Positions 27,437 to 36,226 of a stretch of 64,000 nucleotides of DNA are shown piece after piece. Every line of letters begins with the position of its first letter. Position 1 is the first letter of the stretch. The stretch lies in NCBI GenBank assembly GCA_013822735.1, contig PNKZ01000007.1, positions 209,784-273,783 on the forward strand. The letters are read 5' to 3'. The notes beneath the pieces are model-generated. The model did not search any database. It had not been told where the DNA came from and was given only the letters and a program-made list of their open reading frames with translations. Made by a program: the position numbers and the translations under genes. The stretch comes from Pirellula sp. Its GTDB lineage: Bacteria; Planctomycetota; Planctomycetia; Pirellulales; PNKZ01.

Positions 27437-27937
27437 ATGAGCGAACCATCCCGGACCGACGCGGCAGACCTGATTCTCGGCGAGTTCCCTCGGACGCTCG
27501 ATGAACGTTTTCGCGTAGCGGTGCCGACGGAACTGGTGGCGGCGTTACATGCGGTCGACGGAGCCTGCGTGTTGGCCAAACAGCGCCCCGGCTGTTTGAG
27601 TTTGTGGGAAGCTGCGGCGTGGCGCAAGCAGATGGATGCCGGCGTGGAACTGATTCGCGCCAAGATGCGGGCGGGAAAACTGGAAGGACGGTCCTCGCAG
27701 GTTCAGATGCTCGGCCGGCTGCTTTCAACGCGGCACGCCGACGTTCAACTAGGAGATCGCGGCAGATTGCTGATACCCGACGGCTTTCGTCCCTTCTTGC
27801 AAGCCGAGGCCGGGGGCGAAGTAGTGCTGGTCGGAGCGGGAATTTGCATTGAAATCTGGAAGCCTGAGTCTTGGCTCGATTACCTCAATCGCCGCATCCC
27901 TCGCTTTAAGAAACTGTTCGATCGACTTTCCGATTAA
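27437..27937 (+). CDS. mraZ: MraZ-like SpoVT/AbrB-fold regulator
   Basis: A 166-residue protein with two MraZ-type half-repeats: GEFPRTLDERFRVAVPTEL near residue 15 and LGDRGRLLIPDGFRPFL near 102. The intervening LSLWEAAAWRKQ and final EIWKPESWLDYL also match MraZ. MraZ binds DNA repeats upstream of the division and cell-wall cluster and represses it. Here no mraW, ftsI or mur gene follows; the next gene is convergent. About 380 bases, divergent with the ketosynthase, precede it and may hold its operator repeats, though none was clear. Confidence 0.8.
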   Translation: MSEPSRTDAADLILGEFPRTLDERFRVAVPTELVAALHAVDGACVLAKQRPGCLSLWEAAAWRKQMDAGVELIRAKMRAGKLEGRSSQVQMLGRLLSTRHADVQLGDRGRLLIPDGFRPFLQAEAGGEVVLVGAGICIEIWKPESWLDYLNRRIPRFKKLFDRLSD

Positions 27938-28133
27938 AACTCTTCATCCACCACTCAATTCAATTCATTCGAATCAAGGTCCGGTTCGGTTGTGAAGCTC
28001 GCTTTCGTCTGCTCCCCGTTGTCACCCGGTGCGTAGCGAATTCCCAGGGATAGGAACACAAGGCCAGGATGGCCACAGCGAAGTTTCCCCGAGCCGGACT
28101 TTTTATTTCGGCGCGTGAGAAGGCAATAGTTCC

Positions 28134-28205
28134 TGTAGGGAACGCCCTCTGCGGCGTTCCGTGATTCGCGTTGTGCGCGGAACGCCGCGGAGGGCGTTCC
28201 CTACA
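28134..28205. repeat. Near-perfect 28-bp-arm palindrome
   Basis: Arms 28134-28161 and 28178-28205 are inverted copies with one mismatch, ending in TGTAGGGAACGCC and GGCGTTCCCTACA, around a 16-base loop. A solitary arm with about three differences is at 39988-40015. It lies downstream of mraZ and the DUF1844 gene, between convergent transcription units. Confidence 0.88.
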
Positions 28206-28220
28206 GAAGCCGGAGAGCGG

Positions 28221-28517
28221 CTACTTCTTCATCTGCACGTAGAGCATGCGCAGGTCGCGCAAGAGCGTCTCGTTCAGGTGCGTCTCGTCGGGGGTCCGGT
28301 TCCCCTTCGTCTTTTCTTCGAGCATCGCGATCAGATCTATAAAGTGTCGCGATTGGTCGAGGTCGACCTCGCGCTTCTTCGTAAGCGGGTGCTCAATCTG
28401 CCCGAGCGTCAGCAGCGCCTGAGTGCCCAACGTCGTGAGCAGCGTTTGCAACGTCGGCGGAGGGATCGGGCCTCGCTCCAGATTCTTTGTGTCATTGGAT
28501 GCCGGTACGTCGCTCAT
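28221..28517 (-). CDS. DUF1844 family protein
   Basis: A 98-residue cytoplasmic protein. It shows the DUF1844 pattern: [68 protein letters not shown]. The function of this family is not known. Its start codon overlaps the pyrG stop by four bases (28514-28517), so it is the second gene of a pyrG operon and its translation is likely coupled. A palindrome lies just downstream. Confidence 0.88.
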   Translation of the reverse strand: MSDVPASNDTKNLERGPIPPPTLQTLLTTLGTQALLTLGQIEHPLTKKREVDLDQSRHFIDLIAMLEEKTKGNRTPDETHLNETLLRDLRMLYVQMKK

Positions 28518-30184
28518 CGCTGTTCCTCGTAGGTGATCTCGGGCGATTGGTCCGTGCGCGGCTCGCTGCGAAGTTCGCCGCGCGACTTGTGCCGTTCGAC
28601 GGCCGCGGCGATAAACGCCGCAAACAGCGGGTGGGCCTTGATCGGCTTGCTCTTAAATTCCGGATGGAACTGCACCGCCAAGAACCAAGGATGCGACGGC
28701 AGTTCCAAAATCTCCACGAGCGAGCCGTCGGGGCTGGTGCCGGAGAATTTCATTCCGTGCGCGGCAAACTGCTGCCGGTACACGTTATTGAACTCGTAGC
28801 GATGGCGGTGCCGCTCGTCGATCTTCGCCGCACCGTACGCCGTGGCGGCATGGCTGCCGCTCTCCAACTTGGCGGGCTGCGTGCCGAGTCGCATCGTGCC
28901 CCCCAGGTCCGTAATGGTCTTCTGCTCATCAAGCAGGCAAATCACGGGGTGCGACGTGTCTTTGCTGAATTCCGTGGAGTGGGCGCCGCTGAGGCCGATC
29001 ACGTTGCGAGCAAATTCGATCGCCGCGCATTGCATGCCGAGGCAGATGCCGAAAAACGGAATATCGCGCTCGCGGGCAAAGCGGATCGATTCCACCTTCC
29101 CCTCGATGCCCCGCTCGCCGAAGCCGCCGGGTATAAGAATGCCGTCGTAGCCCGAAAGCAGGCGTTCCGGGCCTTCGCGTTCGACTTCTTCGGCCTGAAT
29201 CCGCTGGATTCGCACTTGGGCGTGGTTCGCCAAGCCGGCATGGTCGAGCGATTCGTAGATCGACTTATACGCATCGCGGTGTTCCGCATACTTGCCGACC
29301 ACGGCGATGCTGATCTCTTCACGCGGGTTGCGCAGCCGATGCAACAAATCGCGCCAGGCGTCGAGTTTGAGTTGGCCGAGCGGCAGCGAGAGCTTCTTGC
29401 AAATCTGTTCGTCGAGCTTGTTTTCGACCAAGCTCAGCGGCACTTCGTAGATCGAAAAGTCTTTGTCCTTCTCTTCGATCACCGCTTCGAGCGGCACATT
29501 GCAGAAGAGCGCGATCTTTTCGCGGTCTTCCCGGCTAATGGAGCGTTCGGTGCGGCAAATCAAAATGTCGGGCTGGATACCGATCTGTCGCAGTTGGCCG
29601 ACCGAGTGTTGCGTCGGTTTCGTCTTGAGTTCGCCGGCCGCCTTGAGATACGGCACCAGCGTCAAATGGATATAGAGGCAGTTTTCTTTGCCTACGTCGA
29701 GCGAAAACTGGCGAATCGCCTCCATAAACGGCAGGCTTTCGATGTCGCCCACCGTGCCGCCAATTTCCGTGATCACCACATCCACGTCGTCCGAAGCGAG
29801 TCGATGGACGCAATCCTTAATTTCGTTGGTGATATGCGGTATCACCTGTACGGTCTTGCCGAGAAACTCGCCGCGCCGTTCCTTATTGATCACCGCCAAA
29901 TAGATCTGGCCGGTCGTATAGTTAGAATCGCGGGTCAGCGGGCCGTTCGTAAAGCGCTCGTAGTGCCCGAGGTCGAGGTCGGTTTCGCTGCCGTCATCGA
30001 GCACGTAGACTTCGCCGTGCTGGTAGGGGCTCATGGTCCCCGGGTCGACGTTGATATACGGATCGAACTTCTGCAACCGAACCCGCAGCCCGCGCTGCTC
30101 GAGGAGCATGCCGACCGAGGCGCTAGTGAGCCCCTTTCCGAGGGAACTGACCACGCCGCCGGTTACAAAAATGTGCTTCGTCAT
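28514..30184 (-). CDS. pyrG: CTP synthase
   Basis: A complete 556-residue CTP synthase, which aminates UTP to CTP using glutamine. The N-terminal synthetase domain has [22 protein letters not shown] at residues 3-24 and [20 protein letters not shown]. The C-terminal glutaminase domain has the nucleophile C381 in FGICLGMQ, with the His-Glu pair in [10 protein letters not shown] near 520. It is normal in length and motifs. A DUF1844 gene follows with a four-base overlap. Confidence 0.98.
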   Translation of the reverse strand: MTKHIFVTGGVVSSLGKGLTSASVGMLLEQRGLRVRLQKFDPYINVDPGTMSPYQHGEVYVLDDGSETDLDLGHYERFTNGPLTRDSNYTTGQIYLAVINKERRGEFLGKTVQVIPHITNEIKDCVHRLASDDVDVVITEIGGTVGDIESLPFMEAIRQFSLDVGKENCLYIHLTLVPYLKAAGELKTKPTQHSVGQLRQIGIQPDILICRTERSISREDREKIALFCNVPLEAVIEEKDKDFSIYEVPLSLVENKLDEQICKKLSLPLGQLKLDAWRDLLHRLRNPREEISIAVVGKYAEHRDAYKSIYESLDHAGLANHAQVRIQRIQAEEVEREGPERLLSGYDGILIPGGFGERGIEGKVESIRFARERDIPFFGICLGMQCAAIEFARNVIGLSGAHSTEFSKDTSHPVICLLDEQKTITDLGGTMRLGTQPAKLESGSHAATAYGAAKIDERHRHRYEFNNVYRQQFAAHGMKFSGTSPDGSLVEILELPSHPWFLAVQFHPEFKSKPIKAHPLFAAFIAAAVERHKSRGELRSEPRTDQSPEITYEEQR

Positions 30185-30593
30185 CCGTTTGAGATACCTT
30201 CCGTGCCGCAGGTTACCGACTTACCGAACGCCCCAGAACCCAAACGACCGATTTTAGCAACAATCGCCCCCGCCGGCACGGCCCCGAAAACTGCGGGAAA
30301 ACACCGTCCGACAGTGTAGTAGGCACGCTCCGCGTGCCGTCGGGCGATTTATGAAAGTCGGTTTCGGCAATTCATATCGACTTCGATGCAAACCACCTCG
30401 CCCACTGGGAGACGTCGACGAGCTTTAGCTCGGCGGATGAGGGTCGTGCCGCATGACGCTTGGCTCAAAGATCGTTAACGGCGCCGAGCATGTGCCGCGC
30501 GCGATGCCAAGCGTTGTGCGACCTCACCGTCATCCGCGCCTAACGGCCACCTTCTCCCAGTGCGAGAAGGTTTCATGCACGGCTCTCCCTGCG
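30185..30593. other. 409-base intergenic region
   Basis: The gap between the pyrG start and the FAD oxidoreductase stop must hold the pyrG promoter at its left end. It includes a small hairpin GGCACGCTCCGCGTGCC near 30324-30340. I see no convincing gene, RNA or long repeat in it. Confidence 0.6.
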
Positions 30594-32693
30594 CTACTTC
30601 GCAGGCAGCCATTGCACGGCGTCGACCACGGTGTAGCCGTTGGTATCTGCGTTCGTCAGGATCACCGTCGCCGGTTGGTCGGCGGCAAATTCGAACACGC
30701 CGAGCGAAACAAACAAGTCGTCGATCGGCGGTGTTTCACGTTGATTCACGCGCACGATGTCGGTCCCCTTGGCGTGCTGGATTTGCACCGGCGCCGCCGT
30801 CGCGCGATTGGTGTTCGGAGCATAGGCAAGCCGCACTTCGTACTTTCCCGCCGCCGGCAACTTCGCCATGAACGTCGCGGTATGCTTGCCGTCTTTCGTG
30901 TTGCCGTCGTGCCGATACCCTTCGCCGATGAACTTCTTCGCGGCGCCGCTTCCCGTCCAATCGCCTTCATACTTGGCCTGAGCGTCGTCGACGATTACAC
31001 CTTCGAGCTTCTTCACGTCGACTCCCTTCGCGCTCGCAGGACCCGTGTATTCCAGCACTTGCCCGTCGGCGATGAGCTTTTCGCGAAGCTTCGCGTACGG
31101 CACGTCTTGCACCGCTTGGCCGGCGTCGATCGCCATGGCCGCCGCGGTCGCAGCCGATTGGCCGAGAATCATAAACACCGGCTCCATGCGAATGCTGCCG
31201 AAGGCGATGTGCGTGCTGGAGACGCAAACCGGCACCAGCAGGTTATCGCATTGCTCGCGCTTGGGGACCAGCGAACCGTAGGCTATGGCGTAAGGCCCGA
31301 ACGTCGAGACGCCGATGTCTCCTTCGTTCTGCACGTACCCTTCCGGCGTGATATAGCGCTGGATGTTGTGCGAGTCGATGCCGTATGAGCCCATGCCGAC
31401 GGAGTCGGCCGTCGGCTTCTTCTTTTGCAGTTCGTTCTGCGTCATCACGAACGAACCGACCATCCGCCGGGCTTCACGCACATAGATCTGGTGCGACCAA
31501 CCGCCGTTATCCTTGAATTCGTCCTTCGGCAAACCCCACGTTTTCATCTCGTTCTGCACATCGCTCGGGATGCGCGGGTCGTTGGCGATGAAGTAGAGCC
31601 AGCCTTGCTGGTAGGTCGTGTGCTCGGCGATGATTTCCTTGCGACGCTCGTACGACGCATCGGGATAATCGTAGTTGTAGCCGATGTTGTCGGTGCTCAT
31701 CGGGCCGTGGTTGTTCGTATCGGTTTTGTGATTCGGAATCGGATCGAACTTATTGAACGTTTGCGTCCAACCGGCCTCGTACACGCGTACGAGCAATTCA
31801 TATTGCTTCGGGTCGTACCCTTCCGGCTTTGCAAACGGGATGCGGTTCGACGGGTCGTTCGTGAGGCACATCCGGAAACAGTAGGCCTGCACCTTCTTGT
31901 CTTCCGAGCCGTATTCCCCGGGCGTTTCCGTGGTGATGCGAGGCAACACGCCGCTGGAGGGATCGCCGGGAATCACGTACGGGCTGATCTTTTTCGACAA
32001 GCCGCCGAAGTGATGCTGATGGTGCAAGATGCCGGTCTGCACGCCGTTCCATTGTTCGCCATACTTTGCATTGGCTTCGCGCCCAACGTGGTAATCGACG
32101 CCGGCCGCGGCCATAAGGTCGCCTTCGTAGGTGCCGTCGATAAAGATTTTGCCGCGGTACGTCTTGCCGGAAAGCGTAGTAATCGCGGTGATTCGCGTCC
32201 CGTCCTTCGCCACGCCCTTGGCGCGATCGAGCCATTCGTCACGGACGACCGGAATGTCGTTCTCGCGGACCCAATCTTCGAAGACTTGCTCGGCGACGTG
32301 CGGTTCGAAGATCCACATCGTCCGTTCGGCGCCGTCTATCGCCGGCGTGCCTTGTCCCTTGTTGCCGTATTCCTCGCGCTTCTGCTGGACCCAAGCTTCC
32401 GGCTTGTCGTAGTGCTTCCAAACGCGATGGTAGAAATCGCGCGCTAGGCCGCCGATCGTGGCTTTGTTGCCGGTGTCGGTGAAGCCCAGACCGCCCGACG
32501 AAAGGCCCCCCAGGTGCTTGTCGGGGGAAACAACGATGACCGTCTTCCCCATTCGCTTGACCTGTACGGCCGAGGCGATGGAGCCTGATGTGCCGCCGTA
32601 GACGACGACGTCGTAGATCTTTTCTTCCGCGGCGCGGGCGGAGCCTGTGAGGAACGAGAGCGCGAGGGCGAGCGAGAGAATGCGATGGGGCAT
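30594..32693 (-). CDS. Secreted FAD-dependent oxidoreductase with C-terminal golvesin-like domain
   Basis: A 699-residue exported protein with a signal peptide (LSLALALSFLTGSARA). The FAD Rossmann motif is VVVYGGTSGSIASAVQVKRMGK near residue 27, followed by HLGGLSSGGLGFTDTGN, as in the PF12831 FAD_oxidored family. The last 120 residues (from GDWTGSGAAKKFIGEGYRHDG to TNADTNGYTVVDAVQWLPAK) look like a golvesin/xanthan-lyase C-terminal beta domain, probably carbohydrate-binding. The substrate is unknown. It is a paralogue of 36227-38320 and lies downstream of the PVC cytochrome gene on the same strand. Confidence 0.87.
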   Translation of the reverse strand: MPHRILSLALALSFLTGSARAAEEKIYDVVVYGGTSGSIASAVQVKRMGKTVIVVSPDKHLGGLSSGGLGFTDTGNKATIGGLARDFYHRVWKHYDKPEAWVQQKREEYGNKGQGTPAIDGAERTMWIFEPHVAEQVFEDWVRENDIPVVRDEWLDRAKGVAKDGTRITAITTLSGKTYRGKIFIDGTYEGDLMAAAGVDYHVGREANAKYGEQWNGVQTGILHHQHHFGGLSKKISPYVIPGDPSSGVLPRITTETPGEYGSEDKKVQAYCFRMCLTNDPSNRIPFAKPEGYDPKQYELLVRVYEAGWTQTFNKFDPIPNHKTDTNNHGPMSTDNIGYNYDYPDASYERRKEIIAEHTTYQQGWLYFIANDPRIPSDVQNEMKTWGLPKDEFKDNGGWSHQIYVREARRMVGSFVMTQNELQKKKPTADSVGMGSYGIDSHNIQRYITPEGYVQNEGDIGVSTFGPYAIAYGSLVPKREQCDNLLVPVCVSSTHIAFGSIRMEPVFMILGQSAATAAAMAIDAGQAVQDVPYAKLREKLIADGQVLEYTGPASAKGVDVKKLEGVIVDDAQAKYEGDWTGSGAAKKFIGEGYRHDGNTKDGKHTATFMAKLPAAGKYEVRLAYAPNTNRATAAPVQIQHAKGTDIVRVNQRETPPIDDLFVSLGVFEFAADQPATVILTNADTNGYTVVDAVQWLPAK

Positions 32694-32753
32694 GGGCGCG
32701 GGGAGTTATAAGTTATGAATTGGGAGTTATGAACGTGGGCGACACGACTACTT

Positions 32754-32909
32754 CACACTAGCCCCGACGCGCAAGCGAGGGGACGTTCGGCAATGCTGAA
32801 TGCTGGGTGCTGAGTGCTGAACGGCGAAGATATTCGCACTTCATAACTCATAACTCTGAACTCATAACTACCCTAAGCGTCCCCTCGCTTGCGCTTCGGG
32901 GCTAGTGTG
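32754..32909. repeat. 156-base palindromic element with 32-bp inverted ends
   Basis: Arm 32754-32785 (starts CACACTAGCCCCGACGCG) is repeated in inverse at 32878-32909 with about two mismatches. Inside are repeated CTGAATGCTGGGTGCTGAGT words, and flanking GTTATGAA is matched inversely by repeated TTCATAACTCATAAC. It separates the FAD oxidoreductase start from the PVC cytochrome stop. It looks like a MITE-like or REP-like non-coding element; no coding frame is present. Confidence 0.85.
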
Positions 32910-32916
32910 CGGTGGT

Positions 32917-35900
32917 TTACTTCTCAACAGGGAGTGCGACTTGCGAGCGGCTTTGCAGATACCCGAAGAGGTCGCGGAGTTGGGTTGCCGTCAGCGGTTG
33001 CAATTGATTCTCAGGCATGAGCGACAGCGGCACAATCTGGCGTTCTTCGATCGACGACTTTTCCAGCGTCACGGTTTCCGTCGCGGTGCGCAGCGTGACC
33101 GTCTTTTCCGTTTCAGCGAGGATCAGGCCGTTGAAGGTGCGGCCGTCGTCGAGCGTGAGGACCGACATCCGGAAATCGGCCGACACCACGGCGCTCGGGT
33201 CGACCATGTTCTCCAGCAAGTAATCCATGTTGTCGCGATTCGCGCCCGTGAGATCGGGCCCGACCGATTGCCCTTCGCCGAAGAGCTTGTGGCACTGCGC
33301 ACACGACTTTGCGAACAGGGCCCGGCCGGCGCTTTTGTCGGCCGACGCCAAGAGGCTCGGCGTCAACTTCGCCTTGAGTTCGGCGATGAGGGCTTTCTTC
33401 TCGGCCGGGCTATCGCGGAATTCTCCCCAGGTCTGCGAAAGAAGTTTCTTCAACTCCGGATCATTGAATCCGTGGATTTGGCGCGCAAGCGAGGCGTTGA
33501 GATCGGTGCGGAGAATTTTTTCTTCCACGATCGCCGTAAGGAACGCCTTCGCATAGGTCGGCCGCGAAGCAAGCACCGTGAGGAGTTGCGCTCGTTCGGA
33601 GTGATGAAACTTCTTGTAGGCCTCGACGAGTTGCTTCGCCGCGGCCGGGTCGTCGAACTGGGCCAGCCCTCGCGCAGCCACGGGATTGAGGAACCGCACG
33701 CCGAGCGTTTGCTCGCAGATCTTGCGTAAGTCCGGCGGACGGGCATCAATGAGCGTTTGCAAGGCCGCCTTCCGTACGGCGACGTCCGCCTTGCCGTCGA
33801 GCGCCAAGGCCTTCACGGCGTCGAGCGCCCGACCATCGCCGAAGAGAACGCTGAGCTCGCGAACTTGCCCCGCCAACACTTGGTCGTCGGTCATCGCCAG
33901 AGTTTGTGCGAACTTGCCCCACGCCGCAGGCTTCGGAGCCTTGCGCCAGCCGGTAAGCGCCGCCGAAGCCCCAGCGACGATATCGGCCGCCAGGGCCGGA
34001 TCGTTCTTCTCGATGGCCGCGGCCAACAGATCGTTGAGCGGAGCAGGATGCTTTTCGACATCCTCCGCCAACCGTCGGGCAATCAACCGTCGCGTCGTCG
34101 GCAACTTGCACTCAGCGGCGAGCTTGGCCAACTCGGTCGCATGCTTCTCTGCCGTCGGAATCAGGCCGTACCAGATCATGAGCGGGATGTTGTGGTCGCC
34201 AGCGTCTTCAGAATGTTGCACGAGTTCACGAGCCACGCCGATCCGTTGGTCGGGGTGTAGACGCTGCAAGGCTGAGGCAACGGCTAGGCGAACATGCGGA
34301 GACTCGTCGTGGCGCGCGGCGTTCCTCAGAAGCTCCAGCCTTTCGTTCGCAAGGCCTGGATCATCGCCGGCCGGACGCTTCGACATGGTCGTGTCGAGCG
34401 GCAAATTATCGACCAACATTCGAATTGCCCAGGTTCGCACATGAGGATCTGCATTCTTGCAAAGGTCAACGAAAGGAAGGTCCTTTGCCTGGTTCAACGA
34501 TGCGAGCGACCAGATCGCATGCAAAACTTCGTTTCTATCGGGACTGCGCAGTTTCGAAAGGTTGTCGTCACCTGCATACGAGGACACCGAAGCTTGAAAT
34601 TCAGGTTGAAGATGAGCGCGGTATGCCGCTGACTCCAGAGCGTTTCGATAAAGCTTGGGGTACCACGACATCATGGAATGTCGCGACTTGCTGGGGAATA
34701 GCCGCAGTTTTCCTCCAGGTATCACGCCGACTTCCACTTCGCGTTGATGCTGCGGCGCGCTCTCGTACACGATCCGATAAATCCGTCCGCTGCGACGGTG
34801 AACGCCGTTGCGTTCGTGGCATTCTCCGGTGTCGCTCCAATCGGCCACGTACACGGCGCCGTCCGGGCCTTCGCTCAGCTCCATGCCGCGAAACCATTTG
34901 TCGGCGACGACGAATAAGTCCGGCTCGTGCTTTGCCAGGAAGCCGGAGCCGTCGCGGTCGAGCCGTTCCGTGTTGGCGCGCAGGCCGTGCATATTGAGAG
35001 TAAAGAGTCGATCGCGGTATTTCTCCGGCCACTGATTGCCTTGGTAGATCATGCAGCCAATATGGGCATGACCGCCTCCGTATTCATTGGCCGCTCCGTC
35101 GCGTGATTTGCTCCATTCTTGCTTTGTGTCGAAGTGCCAATGGTCGGCATGAAAATCGATCAGCTCATACACGCGCGGGTTCGGGTCAATCGTATGCGGC
35201 CGCGTATAGTGGGCTCCGGCGATCGAGTGCCACAGATGGCCGTTCACCGTGTTGATGAAGAACAGCTCGCCATGTTTATCCCAGTCATGGCCCCAGGGGT
35301 TCGTCGTGCCGGCGTTAAGCGACTCGAATACGTTGGTAAACGGCGAGTAGCGCCACATGCCGCCGCGCAGCGGAATGCGCTCTTCCACCGGAGTGCCGGG
35401 CCTGCCGACATCGCCGGGACTCGACGCGCCGCAGCGCCCGTAGAGCCAGCCGTCGGGCCCGAAGCGGAGTCCGTTGGCGAGGTTGTGGTAGTTTTCCGGC
35501 GGTACGCGGAAGCCGTCGAGATGTAGTTGCGCAGGACCGTCCGGTTTGTCGTCGCCGTCTTTGTCGGCGAGGAACAAGAGCTGCGGCGGGCAGATGCACC
35601 AGACGCCCCCCAGTCCGATCTCGATGCCGGTGAGCATGGTGAGATCGTCGGCAAACACTTTGCGCTCGTCCATCCGGCCGTCGCCGTCGGTGTCGCTGAG
35701 AATGATAATCCGGTCGCGGAGCTTGAGATCGAACTTGATGCCGGCTTCGGCATAGGTGTAGTTCTCGGCGACCCAGAGCCGGCCCTTCGCATCCCAGGCC
35801 ATGGCGATGGGGTTCTGCACGTCGGGCTCGGCCGCGAAGACGTTCGCCTTGAAGCCCGGCGGAAGCTTCATCGTCCGCACGACTTCTTCCGGCTTCATGG

Positions 35901-36039
35901 CTCCGGCGCCGACTTCGGTTTCGGAATCATACGGCTCGGGAAACGTCTCCGCCGCGAGAACAATCGCAGGAAGCGACAACAGGGCAAGACCGAAGGCGGC
36001 GACTAGTGCGCGACGGGTTACGTTTCGCGAGTGCAGCAT
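32917..36039 (-). CDS. PVC-type membrane-bound dehydrogenase / HEAT / cytochrome c fusion
   Basis: About 1040 residues (start 36039; an alternative ATG is at 36063). A signal peptide (AAFGLALLSLPAIVLAA) is followed by a six-bladed propeller dehydrogenase-like domain (LPPGFKANVFAAEPDVQNPIAMAWDAKGRLWVAENYT, then DTDGDGRMDERKVFADDL), a HEAT-repeat region, and a C-terminal heme c domain with CAQCHKLFGEGQSVGPDLTG near residue 915. This architecture is characteristic of planctomycetes and verrucomicrobia. A periplasmic sugar or polyol oxidation role coupled to electron transfer is likely; the substrate is inferred. It is divergent from the second FAD oxidoreductase. Confidence 0.92.
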   Translation of the reverse strand: MLHSRNVTRRALVAAFGLALLSLPAIVLAAETFPEPYDSETEVGAGAMKPEEVVRTMKLPPGFKANVFAAEPDVQNPIAMAWDAKGRLWVAENYTYAEAGIKFDLKLRDRIIILSDTDGDGRMDERKVFADDLTMLTGIEIGLGGVWCICPPQLLFLADKDGDDKPDGPAQLHLDGFRVPPENYHNLANGLRFGPDGWLYGRCGASSPGDVGRPGTPVEERIPLRGGMWRYSPFTNVFESLNAGTTNPWGHDWDKHGELFFINTVNGHLWHSIAGAHYTRPHTIDPNPRVYELIDFHADHWHFDTKQEWSKSRDGAANEYGGGHAHIGCMIYQGNQWPEKYRDRLFTLNMHGLRANTERLDRDGSGFLAKHEPDLFVVADKWFRGMELSEGPDGAVYVADWSDTGECHERNGVHRRSGRIYRIVYESAPQHQREVEVGVIPGGKLRLFPSKSRHSMMSWYPKLYRNALESAAYRAHLQPEFQASVSSYAGDDNLSKLRSPDRNEVLHAIWSLASLNQAKDLPFVDLCKNADPHVRTWAIRMLVDNLPLDTTMSKRPAGDDPGLANERLELLRNAARHDESPHVRLAVASALQRLHPDQRIGVARELVQHSEDAGDHNIPLMIWYGLIPTAEKHATELAKLAAECKLPTTRRLIARRLAEDVEKHPAPLNDLLAAAIEKNDPALAADIVAGASAALTGWRKAPKPAAWGKFAQTLAMTDDQVLAGQVRELSVLFGDGRALDAVKALALDGKADVAVRKAALQTLIDARPPDLRKICEQTLGVRFLNPVAARGLAQFDDPAAAKQLVEAYKKFHHSERAQLLTVLASRPTYAKAFLTAIVEEKILRTDLNASLARQIHGFNDPELKKLLSQTWGEFRDSPAEKKALIAELKAKLTPSLLASADKSAGRALFAKSCAQCHKLFGEGQSVGPDLTGANRDNMDYLLENMVDPSAVVSADFRMSVLTLDDGRTFNGLILAETEKTVTLRTATETVTLEKSSIEERQIVPLSLMPENQLQPLTATQLRDLFGYLQSRSQVALPVEK

Positions 36040-36226
36040 GAGAATTGGGCCTAAGCTATCCATCCATCGACGAGCATGAAAACGACCGGCCCATGATAAC
36101 TTCGCGGCCGGCCAAAAAGTAGCGGCGGCGGTTGGTTAAAAGATTGCCGGCGCTTGCGTTACCGCAAGGCGCGGCATACGGTGAGGCGTCTCGCGATTCC
36201 CGCTCGATTCCGCCCTTCACATCCTC

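Noticed and set aside
28487..30319. A 610-codon plus-strand frame antisense to pyrG
   Set aside because: A shadow of the GC-rich, codon-biased pyrG gene; similar long shadows occur opposite the ketosynthase, FAD oxidoreductase and YTV genes.
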